64,000 nucleotides of DNA, from positions 22,447-86,446 of the forward strand of contig NZ_JBBAYJ010000020.1 in assembly GCF_037153975.1 (NCBI RefSeq), written 5' to 3'. Below are positions 27,357 to 36,615 of the stretch, in pieces. Made by a program: the position numbers and the translations under genes. This stretch comes from Aquipuribacter sp. SD81 (lineage in GTDB: Bacteria > Actinomycetota > Actinomycetes > Actinomycetales > JBBAYJ01). Under the pieces are notes generated by a model. The model was given only the letters and a program-made list of their open reading frames with translations, had not been told where the DNA came from and ran no database searches. How positions within the stretch are numbered: the first letter of the stretch is position 1; each line of letters starts with the position of its first letter.

Positions 27357-29078
27357 ATGCCCCCGGAGCCACGCACCCGCCGCGACCTCCGCCCCGGGAC
27401 CGAGCACGTCATCGACCTCCGGGCGGCGGCGGCGAGCCGCGGGCGCGGCGACGGCGGCCCGCCCGTGGTCTCCCGTCCGGACGACACCGACCTCGTGGCC
27501 GCCGACCCCGCGCTCGTCGAGACCGTCGCGCGGCTCGGTGGGGAGCAGCTGCTGCCGGCGCTGCACGAGCTGGGCCGCCACGCGGGTGCCCGCGCCACCC
27601 AGGACGTCGCCTCCGAGGTCGAGGCGACGCGCCCCCGCCTGGAGAGCGTCGACCTCGCCGGCGAGCGGGTGGACCGCGTCGTGCACCACCCGGCCTGGCG
27701 CCCTCTGCTGCGCGACGGCGCCCGGGCCGGCCTCACCGGCCGTCCGCTCGCGGCCGCCGAGGCGTCGGGCCACCTGAGACGGGCCGCGGCGCTGCAGGTG
27801 TGGGCGCAGGTGAGCGGCTCCGCCGCGATGAGCGCGAGCACGCACCACGCGGCGGTCGCCGCGGTCGCCGGCACCGCCGCCGCGGGCACGTGGCTGCCGC
27901 GGCTCGCCGGGCGCCCGGCCGACGGCTCGACCCGGCGGGCGGGAGCGGTCCCGACCGTCGTGGCGGGGCTCGCGCTGTCCGAGCGCGGCGGCAGCGACCC
28001 GGCCGGTCGCGCCGAGGCGGACGCCGTCCCGCGGCTCGGCGGACCGGTCGAGGGCGGCCCGACCTGGCGCGTGAGCGGGCGCAAGTGGTTCGTCGGCAAC
28101 GCCGACGCGGACGTGCTCGTCGTTCGCGCGGTCACCGAGGACGGTCCCGCCCTGTTCCTCGTGCCCCGGCGCCTGCCCGACGGCTCCCCGAACGGCGCAC
28201 GCATGCTGCGCCTGCGCCCGGGCAGCGCCCGCACGGCCTGGCCGGTGGGCGACGCCGAGCTCCACGAGTCGTGGGCCGTCCGCCTCGAGCAGCACGACCC
28301 GTCCGCGCTCGAGCGGACGCAGGCCCTCGACGCGGCGGCCCTCGCTGCCGGCGTGGTGCGCGGCGCGCTGTGGCGCGCCGTGCACCACTGCCGGCGGAGC
28401 GTGCGCGGCGCGGGTCCCCTCGACACCCTGCCGCTGGTCCGCACCGTGCTCGCCGACGTGGCCCTCGAGAGCGAGGCCGCGACCACGTCGCAGCTCGCGC
28501 TCGCCGCCGCCCTGGACGCGGGCGAGGAGCCGTTCCTCCGGCTCGCGGCCCCCGTCCTGGCCGCGCACCTGTCGCGGCGGGCGCCGCAGGTGACGACCGA
28601 GGCCGCCGAGCTGCTCGGCCCGGCGGCCTGGGACGGGACGGCACCGGTGGCACGCCTGCAGCGCGAGGCCACCGCCGTGCTGTCGGGCGCGACCGCGCAC
28701 GGCCTCGCCGTCCACGTCGTCGACGTCCTCGCCGCCCCGTGGGCCGGCGAGGCGGTCGACGCCCTCGACGGGGTCTACGAGCGCGCCCGCGGCGCCTCCC
28801 CCCGCCTCGACGCGGCGCTCACCGCGGGTGCGGACCTGCTCCGGCAGGCGGCGGCCGAGGCCCGGCAGGACCGCGGCGCCGTGGCCGGCGCCGCCCGCTG
28901 GCTCGTCGAGCGCCTCGCCGTCACGCTCCAGGCCGCCCTGCTCGCGCAGGGCGCCCCGACGCCGGTCGCGGACGCGTTCCTCGCCTCCCGGCTGGACGGG
29001 GCGGGTGGGCTCGGGACGACGCCCCTCGGCCGGCGGCAGACCGAGGTCCTCCTCGCCCGCGCCGTCGCCGACGCCTGA
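27357..29078 (+). CDS. Acyl-CoA dehydrogenase-family protein, AidB-like
   Basis: 573 residues from ATG at 27357, GGAGG 12 bases upstream. Longer than ordinary acyl-CoA dehydrogenases and similar in layout to AidB: an extended N-terminal region with HPAWRPLLRDG, the flavin-domain strand GLALSERGGSDPAGR and TWRVSGRKWFVGNADADVLVV, then a helical domain and a long C-terminus (RWLVERLAVTLQAALL). AidB is a flavoprotein of the adaptive response to alkylating agents, with debated activity. Stands alone upstream of glgX. Confidence 0.8.
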   Translation: MPPEPRTRRDLRPGTEHVIDLRAAAASRGRGDGGPPVVSRPDDTDLVAADPALVETVARLGGEQLLPALHELGRHAGARATQDVASEVEATRPRLESVDLAGERVDRVVHHPAWRPLLRDGARAGLTGRPLAAAEASGHLRRAAALQVWAQVSGSAAMSASTHHAAVAAVAGTAAAGTWLPRLAGRPADGSTRRAGAVPTVVAGLALSERGGSDPAGRAEADAVPRLGGPVEGGPTWRVSGRKWFVGNADADVLVVRAVTEDGPALFLVPRRLPDGSPNGARMLRLRPGSARTAWPVGDAELHESWAVRLEQHDPSALERTQALDAAALAAGVVRGALWRAVHHCRRSVRGAGPLDTLPLVRTVLADVALESEAATTSQLALAAALDAGEEPFLRLAAPVLAAHLSRRAPQVTTEAAELLGPAAWDGTAPVARLQREATAVLSGATAHGLAVHVVDVLAAPWAGEAVDALDGVYERARGASPRLDAALTAGADLLRQAAAEARQDRGAVAGAARWLVERLAVTLQAALLAQGAPTPVADAFLASRLDGAGGLGTTPLGRRQTEVLLARAVADA

Positions 29079-29249
29079 CCCGCCGCCGGTCCGGCACGGC
29101 GGCCACGGCCGTCCTCGGAGCGACCGCGGGGGGCGCCGCCGTAGCACAGCCGGCAGGCCCTGCCGCCGGGCCGCCAGCGGGCGCGACCACCGCCCGGGTC
29201 GTGTTGACTGGGCAGCCCGCGCACTCCCCGCGCGGCGGAAGGACGTGAC

Positions 29250-31448
29250 ATGGACGTGTGGCCCGGCTCCCCCTACCCGTTGGGAGCCACCTACGACGGG
29301 ACGGGTACCAACTTCGCCGTCTTCTCGGAGGTCGCGACCAAGGTCGAGCTCTGCCTGCTCGACGACGCCAGGCGCGAGCGCGAGCGGATCGCCCTGCCCG
29401 AGGCCGACGGGTTCGTGTGGCACTGCTACCTGCCGGGCGTGCAGCCCGGGCAGCGCTACGGCTTCCGGGTGCACGGGCCCTACGACCCCTCGCAGGGCCT
29501 GCGCTGCAACCCCAGCAAGCTGCTGCTCGACCCGTACGCCAAGGCGATCGAGGGCATGACGGACGGCGACGAGTCGCTGTTCAGCTACCGCTTCGGCAAG
29601 GACGAGAACCGCATCCAGCGCCTGGACTCCCGGCTGCACACGATGCACTCCGTCGTCGTCAACCCGTTCTTCGACTGGGGCAACGACCGCCCGCCGCGCC
29701 GGCAGTACCACGAGACGGTCATCTACGAGGCCCACGTCAAGGGCATGACGCAGCAGCACCCGGACATCCCGGAGTCGATCCGCGGCACGTACGCCGGCAT
29801 GGCGCACCCGGTCATGATCGACCACCTGCTCGACCTCGGGATCACGGCCGTCGAGCTCATGCCCGTGCACCAGTTCGTGCAGGACAGCCACCTGCAGGAG
29901 CGCGGCATGCGCAACTACTGGGGCTACAACACGATCGGCTTCTTCGCCCCCCACAACGAGTACTCCTCCACCGGCCAGCGCGGCCAGCAGGTGCAGGAGT
30001 TCAAGGGCATGGTGAAGGCGCTGCACGCCGCGGGCATCGAGGTCATCCTCGACGTCGTCTACAACCACACCGCCGAGGGCAACCAGCAGGGCCCGACGCT
30101 CGCGTTCCGCGGCCTGGACAACGGCGCGTACTACCGCCTCGTCGACGAGGACAAGAAGTTCTACTACGACACCACCGGCACCGGTAACAGCCTGCTCATG
30201 CGGCACCCGCACGTGCTGCAGCTCATCATGGACTCGCTGCGGTACTGGGTGACGGAGATGCACGTCGACGGCTTCCGATTCGACCTCGCCGCGACGCTGG
30301 CGCGCCAGTTCCACGAGGTCGACCGCCTGAGCGCCTTCTTCGACCTCGTGCAGCAGGACCCGGTGATCAGCCAGACCAAGCTCATCGCCGAGCCGTGGGA
30401 CATCGGCGAGGGCGGCTACCAGGTCGGCAACTTCCCGCCGCTGTGGACGGAGTGGAACGGCCGCTACCGCGACACCGTCCGCGACTTCTGGCGCGGGGAG
30501 TCGGGCTCGCTCGGGGAGTTCGCGAGCCGCATCACCGGCTCCAGCGACCTGTACGCCCACTCCGGCCGCAAGCCGATCGCCAGCATCAACTTCGTGACCG
30601 CCCACGACGGCTTCACGATGCGCGACCTCGTGTCGTACAACGAGCGGCACAACGACGACAACGGCGAGGGCGGCAACGACGGCGAGAGCCACAACCGCTC
30701 GTGGAACTGCGGCGAGGAGGGCCCGACGCAGGACCCGGTCGTCACCGCGCTGCGGGAGAAGCAGCACCGCAACTTCCTCGTCACGCTGCTGCTGAGCCAG
30801 GGCGTGCCCATGCTCCTGCACGGCGACGAGCTCGCCCGCAGCCAGGGCGGCAACAACAACGGCTACTGCCAGGACAACCCCGTCACGTGGATGGACTGGG
30901 AGCTCGACGAGTGGCAGGAGCTCCTGCTGGAGTTCACGCGCCGGCTCGTCGCGATGCGCAACGGGCACCCCGTGTTCCGCCGCCGCCGGTTCTTCTCCGG
31001 CGACACCGACCCCGGCGACGACCGTCTGGGGGACCTCGAGTGGCTGCGGCTGGACGGCGCTCGCATGACCCAGGACGACTGGCACACCGGCTACGCCCAG
31101 AGCGTCATGGTGTTCCTCAACGGCGAGGCGATCGAGGAGCCCGACGCCCGCGGGGAGCGCATCGTGGACGACAGCTTCCTCATGCTGTTCAACGCCTCGG
31201 CCGAGGACCTGTCGTTCACGCTGCCCGGTGCGGCCTACGGCGACCGCTGGCACGTGGTCGTCGACACGTCCGACCCCACGCACCTGCCGCCCCGCACGCA
31301 CTCGTACACGACCGGCTTCGCGGAGTCCCGGCGGCTGTCCAGCGGCCGCGACGCCGCGCGGCTGCCGCGGCTGCAGCCGCACCAGGTGTGCGACGTCGCC
31401 TCGCGCTCCGTCGTCGTGCTGCGCAGCGACCAGGCACGGCAGCGGTGA
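29250..31448 (+). CDS. glgX: Glycogen debranching enzyme GlgX (TreX)
   Basis: 732 residues from ATG at 29250 with GGAAGGA upstream. GH13 isoamylase type: N-terminal CBM48 (PYPLGATYDGTGTNFAVFSE), catalytic barrel with VDGFRFDLA (nucleophile Asp near residue 344), LIAEPWDIGEGGY (acid Glu) and FVTAHDGFTMRDL. It removes alpha-1,6 branches from glycogen. First gene of treX-treY-treZ, overlapping treY by 4 bp; it would feed linear maltodextrins to TreY. Confidence 0.97.
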   Translation: MDVWPGSPYPLGATYDGTGTNFAVFSEVATKVELCLLDDARRERERIALPEADGFVWHCYLPGVQPGQRYGFRVHGPYDPSQGLRCNPSKLLLDPYAKAIEGMTDGDESLFSYRFGKDENRIQRLDSRLHTMHSVVVNPFFDWGNDRPPRRQYHETVIYEAHVKGMTQQHPDIPESIRGTYAGMAHPVMIDHLLDLGITAVELMPVHQFVQDSHLQERGMRNYWGYNTIGFFAPHNEYSSTGQRGQQVQEFKGMVKALHAAGIEVILDVVYNHTAEGNQQGPTLAFRGLDNGAYYRLVDEDKKFYYDTTGTGNSLLMRHPHVLQLIMDSLRYWVTEMHVDGFRFDLAATLARQFHEVDRLSAFFDLVQQDPVISQTKLIAEPWDIGEGGYQVGNFPPLWTEWNGRYRDTVRDFWRGESGSLGEFASRITGSSDLYAHSGRKPIASINFVTAHDGFTMRDLVSYNERHNDDNGEGGNDGESHNRSWNCGEEGPTQDPVVTALREKQHRNFLVTLLLSQGVPMLLHGDELARSQGGNNNGYCQDNPVTWMDWELDEWQELLLEFTRRLVAMRNGHPVFRRRRFFSGDTDPGDDRLGDLEWLRLDGARMTQDDWHTGYAQSVMVFLNGEAIEEPDARGERIVDDSFLMLFNASAEDLSFTLPGAAYGDRWHVVVDTSDPTHLPPRTHSYTTGFAESRRLSSGRDAARLPRLQPHQVCDVASRSVVVLRSDQARQR

Positions 31449-33994
31449 GCGCGGCCGTCGCGGCGGAGGGCGCGGCAGCGCGCCCGGTCCTCAGCACGTA
31501 CCGCCTGCAGCTGCGCCCGGAGTTCGGCTTCGCCGAGGCGCTCGCCGCCGTCGACCACCTCGACGACCTCGGGGTGTCGCACGTCTACCTCTCCCCCGTG
31601 CTGCAGGCCACCCCGGGCAGCACGCACGGCTACGACGTCGTGGACCACTCGCGCGTCAACGTGGAGCTGGGCGGCGAGGCGGGCCTGCGCGCGCTCGCGG
31701 CGGAGGTGCACCGGCGCGGCATGGGCCTGGTCGCCGACGTCGTGCCGAACCACATGGCCGTGCCGACCCCGCTGTGGCACAACCGCGCGATGTGGTCGGT
31801 GCTGCGCGACGGGCCCGGCTCGCCCTACGCACGCTGGCTCGACGTGGACTGGACCGTGCCGGCCCGGGCGGTCCTCATGCCCGTGCTCGGTGCGCGCATC
31901 GGCGACGTCCTCGACTCCGGCGAGCTGTCCGTCGACACGGTCGAGGTGCCCGTCGGCGCGGACGACGGACCCGTCTCGGAGACCGTGCTGCGCTACTACG
32001 ACCACGTGCTGCCGGTGCGCGCCGGCACCGAGGACCTGCCGCTCGCGCAGCTCGTCGACCGCCAGTGGTACCGCCTCGCGTACTGGCGGGTCGCCGACGA
32101 GGAGCTCAACTACCGGCGGTTCTTCGACGTCGACACGCTCGCGGCGGTCCGCGTCGAGGACCCGGACGTCTTCGAGGCGACCCACCGCGTGCTCCTCGAC
32201 CTGTACGGCGACGGCGTGCTCGACGGGTTCCGCATCGACCACCCGGACGGCCTCGCCGACCCCCGGCAGTACCTGCGCCGGCTGCGCGAGGGCGCCCGGC
32301 GGGCCCGCGCCGCGCTCGGCGGGAGCGCCGTCGAGCCGTGGGTCGTCGTGGAGAAGATCCTCGAGGGCGAGGAGCGTCTGCCGGCGGACTGGCCGTGCGC
32401 GGGGACGACCGGCTACGACACGCTGCGCCGGACCACCGGTGTGCTGCTCGACCCGTCCGCGGAGGCCCCGCTGCAGCTGCTGCACGCGGAGCTGCAGGGC
32501 GGTGGCGAGCTCGTGGAGTACCACCCGCTCGTCGACGCCTCCAAGCGGGAGGTCGTGGAGCTGAGCCTCTACGCCGAGGTGCACCGCCTCGTCGACCTGC
32601 TCGTGGAGATCTGCGCCGACGACGTCCACCTGCGCGACCACACCCGCCGGGCGCTGCACGAGTCGGTCGTGGAGCTGCTCGTGGCCATGGACCGCTACCG
32701 CGCGTACGTGGTGGCGGGCGAGGCGCCCGACGCCGAGGCGGGAGCGGTGGTGGCGGAGGCCGCCCACCGCGCCCGCGAGCACCTCGCGGAGGACCGTCAC
32801 GCGACGCTCGACCTCGTCGTGCGGCTCGTGCTCGGCGAGGACCTGCTCGGCGAGGACGGCGGCGACGACGCCGGCGGCGTGGCCGGGCGCGCGAGGCGGC
32901 GCGAGCTCGTCGTCCGCTTCCAGCAGACGTGCGGGCCCGTCATGGCCAAGGGGGTGGAGGACACGGCGTTCTACCGCTGGCACCGCTTCCTCGCCGTCAA
33001 CGAGGTGGGCGGCGACCCCACCCGGACGGTCTGCTCCCCCGAGGAGCTCCACGCCTTCGCCGAGCGCATGGCGGCGACGTGGCCCGCGACCATGACGACG
33101 CTGTCCACGCACGACACCAAGCGCAGCGAGGACGCCCGTGCCCGGCTGCTCGCGGCCGTGGAGGACCCGGAGCGCTGGGTCCAGGCGGTCCGCGGCTGGC
33201 ACGAGGCGGGGGCGCCGCTGCGCACCGACCTCGTCGACGGCGGGACCGAGCTCCTGCTGTGGCAGACCCTGGTCGCGACGTGGCCGATCGGCCCGGAGCG
33301 CCTCGACGGCTACCTCGAGAAGGCGGTGCGCGAGGCCAAGCAGCGCACGAGCTGGACCTCGCCCGACGAGGCGTACGAGACCGCGGTGCTCGAGCTCGCG
33401 CGCGGTGTGCTCGCCGACGACGCCCTCGCGGGCGAGGTCGCGGCCTTCGTCGAGGGCATCCAGCCGCTGACCCGCGTGCTCACGCTGTCGCAGAAGGCGC
33501 TGCAGCTGCTGCTGCCGGGCGTGCCGGACGTGTACCAGGGCACCGAGCTCGTCGACCGCTCCCTCGTCGACCCCGACAACCGGCGCGCGGTCGACTACGA
33601 CGACCGGCGGGCCCGGCTCGCCCACCTCGACGGCGGCGGCGAGCCGCGCGACCTGGACGACGAGAAGCTCCTCGTCACCGCGCACGCGCTGCGGCTGAGG
33701 CGGCGCCGGCCGGGGGCGTTCTCCGGCGAGCACGCCGGCTACGCCCCGGTCGCCACCTCCACCGGCAACGCGCTCGCCCTCGCCCGGGGTCCGCTCGAGG
33801 CGCCGGAGGTCGTCCTCGTCGCGACCCGTCGACCGGGTGAGCTCGGCAGGCTCGGCGGCTGGGGCCGGCACACCGTCGTCCTGCCCGAGGGCGCGTGGAC
33901 CGACGTGCTGACGGGGCGGGACCACGAGGGCGGCCAGGTCGCGCTCACCGACCTGCTCGACCGGCTGCCCGTGGCCGTGCTGGAGCGTGCATGA
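31445..33994 (+). CDS. treY: Maltooligosyl trehalose synthase TreY
   Basis: 849 residues from GTG at 31445. GH13 enzyme converting the reducing-end glucose of maltodextrins to an alpha,alpha-1,1 link. Motifs: STYRLQLRPEFGFAEALA, DVVPNHMAV, DGFRIDHPDGLADP (nucleophile Asp), VVEKILEGEERLP (acid Glu), LSTHDTKRSEDAR and VPDVYQGTEL. Full length. Overlaps glgX as GTGA and is followed after 40 bp by treZ. Confidence 0.97.
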   Translation: MSAAVAAEGAAARPVLSTYRLQLRPEFGFAEALAAVDHLDDLGVSHVYLSPVLQATPGSTHGYDVVDHSRVNVELGGEAGLRALAAEVHRRGMGLVADVVPNHMAVPTPLWHNRAMWSVLRDGPGSPYARWLDVDWTVPARAVLMPVLGARIGDVLDSGELSVDTVEVPVGADDGPVSETVLRYYDHVLPVRAGTEDLPLAQLVDRQWYRLAYWRVADEELNYRRFFDVDTLAAVRVEDPDVFEATHRVLLDLYGDGVLDGFRIDHPDGLADPRQYLRRLREGARRARAALGGSAVEPWVVVEKILEGEERLPADWPCAGTTGYDTLRRTTGVLLDPSAEAPLQLLHAELQGGGELVEYHPLVDASKREVVELSLYAEVHRLVDLLVEICADDVHLRDHTRRALHESVVELLVAMDRYRAYVVAGEAPDAEAGAVVAEAAHRAREHLAEDRHATLDLVVRLVLGEDLLGEDGGDDAGGVAGRARRRELVVRFQQTCGPVMAKGVEDTAFYRWHRFLAVNEVGGDPTRTVCSPEELHAFAERMAATWPATMTTLSTHDTKRSEDARARLLAAVEDPERWVQAVRGWHEAGAPLRTDLVDGGTELLLWQTLVATWPIGPERLDGYLEKAVREAKQRTSWTSPDEAYETAVLELARGVLADDALAGEVAAFVEGIQPLTRVLTLSQKALQLLLPGVPDVYQGTELVDRSLVDPDNRRAVDYDDRRARLAHLDGGGEPRDLDDEKLLVTAHALRLRRRRPGAFSGEHAGYAPVATSTGNALALARGPLEAPEVVLVATRRPGELGRLGGWGRHTVVLPEGAWTDVLTGRDHEGGQVALTDLLDRLPVAVLERA

Positions 33995-34034
33995 GGTTCG
34001 CGCGCACCGCGGGGGTCTGGCAGGGTCGAAGGCG

Positions 34035-35837
34035 ATGAGCCACACCTTCGCCGTCTGGGCCCCCGACGCCACGTCGGTCGACCTCGTGCTCGTGCGCGAC
34101 GCGACGGGCCCGGACGACGGGACGCGCACCGCCAGGGCCATGGCGCGTGCGGACGGCGGCTGGTGGCAGCTCGCCGTGAGCGCCGCCGGGCACGGCAGCG
34201 ACTACCTGTTCGCCGTCGACGGCGGCGATCCGGTGCCCGACCCGCGCTCGGCGTGGCAGCCGTTCGGCGTGCACGGCCCGAGCCGGCTCTTCGACCCCTC
34301 GCGGCACCGCTGGTCCGACGAGCACTGGCGCGGCCGGGACGTCCGCGGCGCGCTGCACTACGAGCTGCACGTCGGCACGTTCACCCCCGAGGGCACCCTC
34401 GACGCCGCCGTCGAGCGGCTCGACCACCTCGTGGGGCTCGGCGTCGAGGTGGTCGCCCTCATGCCCGTCGCGGCATTCCCCGGCCGTTGGGGCTGGGGCT
34501 ACGACGGCGTCCACCTGTTCGCGGTCCACGACCCGTACGGCGGGCCGGCGGCGCTGCAGCGCTTCGTCGACGCCGCGCACGCGCGCGGCCTGGCCGTGAG
34601 CCTCGACTGCGTCTACAACCACCTGGGACCCAGCGGCAACTACACGTCGCTGTTCGGCCCGTACTTCACCGACCGGCACCACACCCCGTGGGGCCAGGCC
34701 GTCAACCTCGACGGCGAGGGCGCCGCCGAGGTCCGGCGCTGGATCTGCGACAACGCGCTGCGCTGGTTCCGCGACTTCCACGTCGACGCGCTGCGCCTGG
34801 ACGCGGTCCACGCCCTCGTCGACGACTCCGAGCGGCACGTGCTCGCCCAGCTCGCGCAGGAGACCGCCGCCCTCGCCGACGGGCTGCGGCGCCCGTTGTC
34901 CCTCGTCGCGGAGTCCGACCTCAACGACGCCGTGATGGTGACGCCGACCACCGAGGGCGGCCTCGGCATGACGGCGCAGTGGGACGACGACGTCCACCAC
35001 GCGCTGCACGCCCTGCTGACCGGCGAGCGCCAGGGCTACTACGCCGACTTCGGCTCGGGCGAGGTGCTGCGGACGGTGTGGCGCGAAGCCTTCTGGCACG
35101 CCGGGCGGCACTCGAGCTTCCGCGGCGGCGACTGGGGCCGCCCCGTCCCGCCCGGCACGTCGGGGCACCGCTTCCTCGCCTACGCCGCCAACCACGACCA
35201 GGTCGGCAACCGCGCGACGGGTGACCGGCCCGCGGCGGGGCTGTCCGCGGGCGAGGTGGCGGGCTCGCTCGCCCTGGTCCTCACCTCGCCGTTCACCCCG
35301 ATGCTCTTCATGGGCGAGGAGTGGGGCTGCCGCACGCCGTTCCAGTTCTTCACCGACCACCAGGAGCCCGCGCTCGCGGAGTCGGTCCGGGAGGGCCGGC
35401 GCCGGGAGTTCGCCGAGCACGGCTGGGACGCCGACCAGGTGCCGGACCCGCAGGACGCGGCGACTCGCGACGCGTCGGTGCTCGCCTGGGACGAGGTGGC
35501 GGAGCCGACCCACGCCGGCCTGCTCGGGTGGACGCGCGACCTCGTCGCGCTGCGCCGGCGCGAGCCCGACCTCGCCGACGACGACCTGGCGGAGGTCGAC
35601 GTCGAGCTGGGCCCGCCCGACGAGACGCGCGACGACGGCCGCCCCGAGTGGCTCGTCGTCCACCGGGGCGAGTGGCGCGTCGTGGTCGTGCTGCGCACCT
35701 CGCGCGCCGACGACGACGCGACGGAGGTGCCGCTGCACGCGACGGGGCGGGTCGAGCGCCACTGGGGCCCGGTCCGCGCCGAGGGGCGCACGCTGCGGCT
35801 GGAGGGCCCGGGCGCGGCGCTCGTCCGCACCGCCTGA
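34035..35837 (+). CDS. treZ: Malto-oligosyltrehalose trehalohydrolase TreZ
   Basis: 600 residues from ATG at 34035 (the family N-terminus MSHTFAVWAPDA fits better than a GTG at 33987). Releases trehalose from the TreY product. CBM48-like N-terminus, HYELHVGTFTPEGTLDAA, CVYNHLGPSGNY, ALRLDAVHALVDD (nucleophile Asp), LVAESDLNDA (acid Glu) and AANHDQVGNRATGDR. With GlgX and TreY it forms a complete glycogen-to-trehalose pathway, usually linked to osmotic and desiccation tolerance. Confidence 0.97.
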   Translation: MSHTFAVWAPDATSVDLVLVRDATGPDDGTRTARAMARADGGWWQLAVSAAGHGSDYLFAVDGGDPVPDPRSAWQPFGVHGPSRLFDPSRHRWSDEHWRGRDVRGALHYELHVGTFTPEGTLDAAVERLDHLVGLGVEVVALMPVAAFPGRWGWGYDGVHLFAVHDPYGGPAALQRFVDAAHARGLAVSLDCVYNHLGPSGNYTSLFGPYFTDRHHTPWGQAVNLDGEGAAEVRRWICDNALRWFRDFHVDALRLDAVHALVDDSERHVLAQLAQETAALADGLRRPLSLVAESDLNDAVMVTPTTEGGLGMTAQWDDDVHHALHALLTGERQGYYADFGSGEVLRTVWREAFWHAGRHSSFRGGDWGRPVPPGTSGHRFLAYAANHDQVGNRATGDRPAAGLSAGEVAGSLALVLTSPFTPMLFMGEEWGCRTPFQFFTDHQEPALAESVREGRRREFAEHGWDADQVPDPQDAATRDASVLAWDEVAEPTHAGLLGWTRDLVALRRREPDLADDDLAEVDVELGPPDETRDDGRPEWLVVHRGEWRVVVVLRTSRADDDATEVPLHATGRVERHWGPVRAEGRTLRLEGPGAALVRTA

Positions 35838-35851
35838 CCCCTGACGCACGA

Positions 35852-35877
35852 CGACCCGGCCCCGCAGGGCCGGGTCG
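35852..35877 (+). terminator. Terminator of the treXYZ operon
   Basis: CGACCCGGCCC pairs perfectly with GGGCCGGGTCG around CGCA, 14 bp after the treZ stop. No U tract, as usual in high-GC genomes. Confidence 0.7.
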
Positions 35878-35929
35878 CGCGGACCGCGGGCCGCATACGT
35901 GCGCGCGTGACGTCGATCGCCCGGGGGCC

Positions 35930-36118
35930 TCAGCGCTCCTCGGGGTCTTCCGGGCCGAGCGGCGGGACGTTGCGGTCCGGGGCGCCGGGGGTGCCCTCGG
36001 GCGAACCGGTCTCCAGGGCGTCCGCGGCCTCCTCGTCGGCCCCGGGCGCGCCCGGGGTGCCCTCCGTGGAGCCCGTCTCGTACCGGTCGGGTCGCTCGTC
36101 CGGTGTCGTGTCGGTCAT
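35930..36118 (-). CDS. Small acidic disordered protein with an internal repeat
   Basis: 62 residues from ATG at 36118, GGAGG seven bases upstream. Almost no hydrophobic residues; the motif ETGS-x-EGTPGAP occurs twice (residues ~14-25 and 36-47). Predicted intrinsically disordered. Seventeen bp downstream of another small disordered protein and near a DUF2382 stress protein, so a stress or desiccation role is a reasonable guess. The strong ribosome site supports translation. Confidence 0.6.
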   Translation of the reverse strand: MTDTTPDERPDRYETGSTEGTPGAPGADEEAADALETGSPEGTPGAPDRNVPPLGPEDPEER

Positions 36119-36134
36119 GTCGTCCTCCTCGTCG

Positions 36135-36452
36135 TCATGACGGCGAGGGGTTCCCGCCGTCGGTCGGCTCGTCGGCGTCCGCCTCCGGACCCCCGTCGCG
36201 GTCCGGGCCGACGGGTGCGGAGCCCGAGGCGACCGTGGTGCCGTCGCCGTGCGGTGCGGCCTCGCTGGTACCCCCGGCTCCCGGGCTGCCCGGGCCGCTC
36301 CCGGCCGCGGTCGCGGCGCTGGCGGGCTCGCGCTCCGCACCCGGGGCCGCGGGCGCGGCCGTGTGCTCCTCGAGCCCGTCGCGGTAGGTGTGCTCCGCCG
36401 TGCCGTCGTCGGCGGCGTCCGCCGCGTCGTCGCGCTGGCCGGGCTCGTCCAT
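36135..36452 (-). CDS. Small acidic disordered protein
   Basis: 105 residues from ATG at 36452, GGAGG nine bases upstream. Composed mainly of Ala, Gly, Pro, Asp and Glu with no hydrophobic core: DEPGQRDDAADAADDGTAEH, then a Pro/Ala/Gly linker. No family recognised. Probably co-transcribed with the 62-residue gene downstream. Confidence 0.55.
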   Translation of the reverse strand: MDEPGQRDDAADAADDGTAEHTYRDGLEEHTAAPAAPGAEREPASAATAAGSGPGSPGAGGTSEAAPHGDGTTVASGSAPVGPDRDGGPEADADEPTDGGNPSPS

Positions 36453-36525
36453 CGGTGGGTGCCTCCGTCGTGTCGGGCCGGCCGGGGCGGCGAGCCCCGC
36501 GGGGACGCTGCGCGCCCCCACGAGA

Positions 36526-36578
36526 GGTGCCCCGGACCCCGCCGGCCGAAACGGCCGGGACGGTGGGCCCGGGGCACC
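36526..36578 (-). terminator. Nested hairpin after the DUF2382 gene
   Basis: GGTGCCCCGG pairs with CCGGGGCACC outside an inner CCGGCCG-AAA-CGGCCGG stem. It lies 38 bp after the stop of the minus-strand DUF2382 gene and before the small disordered-protein gene. Confidence 0.65.
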
Positions 36579-36615
36579 CGCGAGGCGACACGCCGGGCTG
36601 CTCAGCCGGCGGTCG

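Noticed and set aside
26301..31382. A 1693-codon open frame on the minus strand
   Set aside because: It runs antisense through glgX and the AidB-like gene, which have clear domains; it is a long stop-free frame caused by high GC, with a composition unlike real protein.
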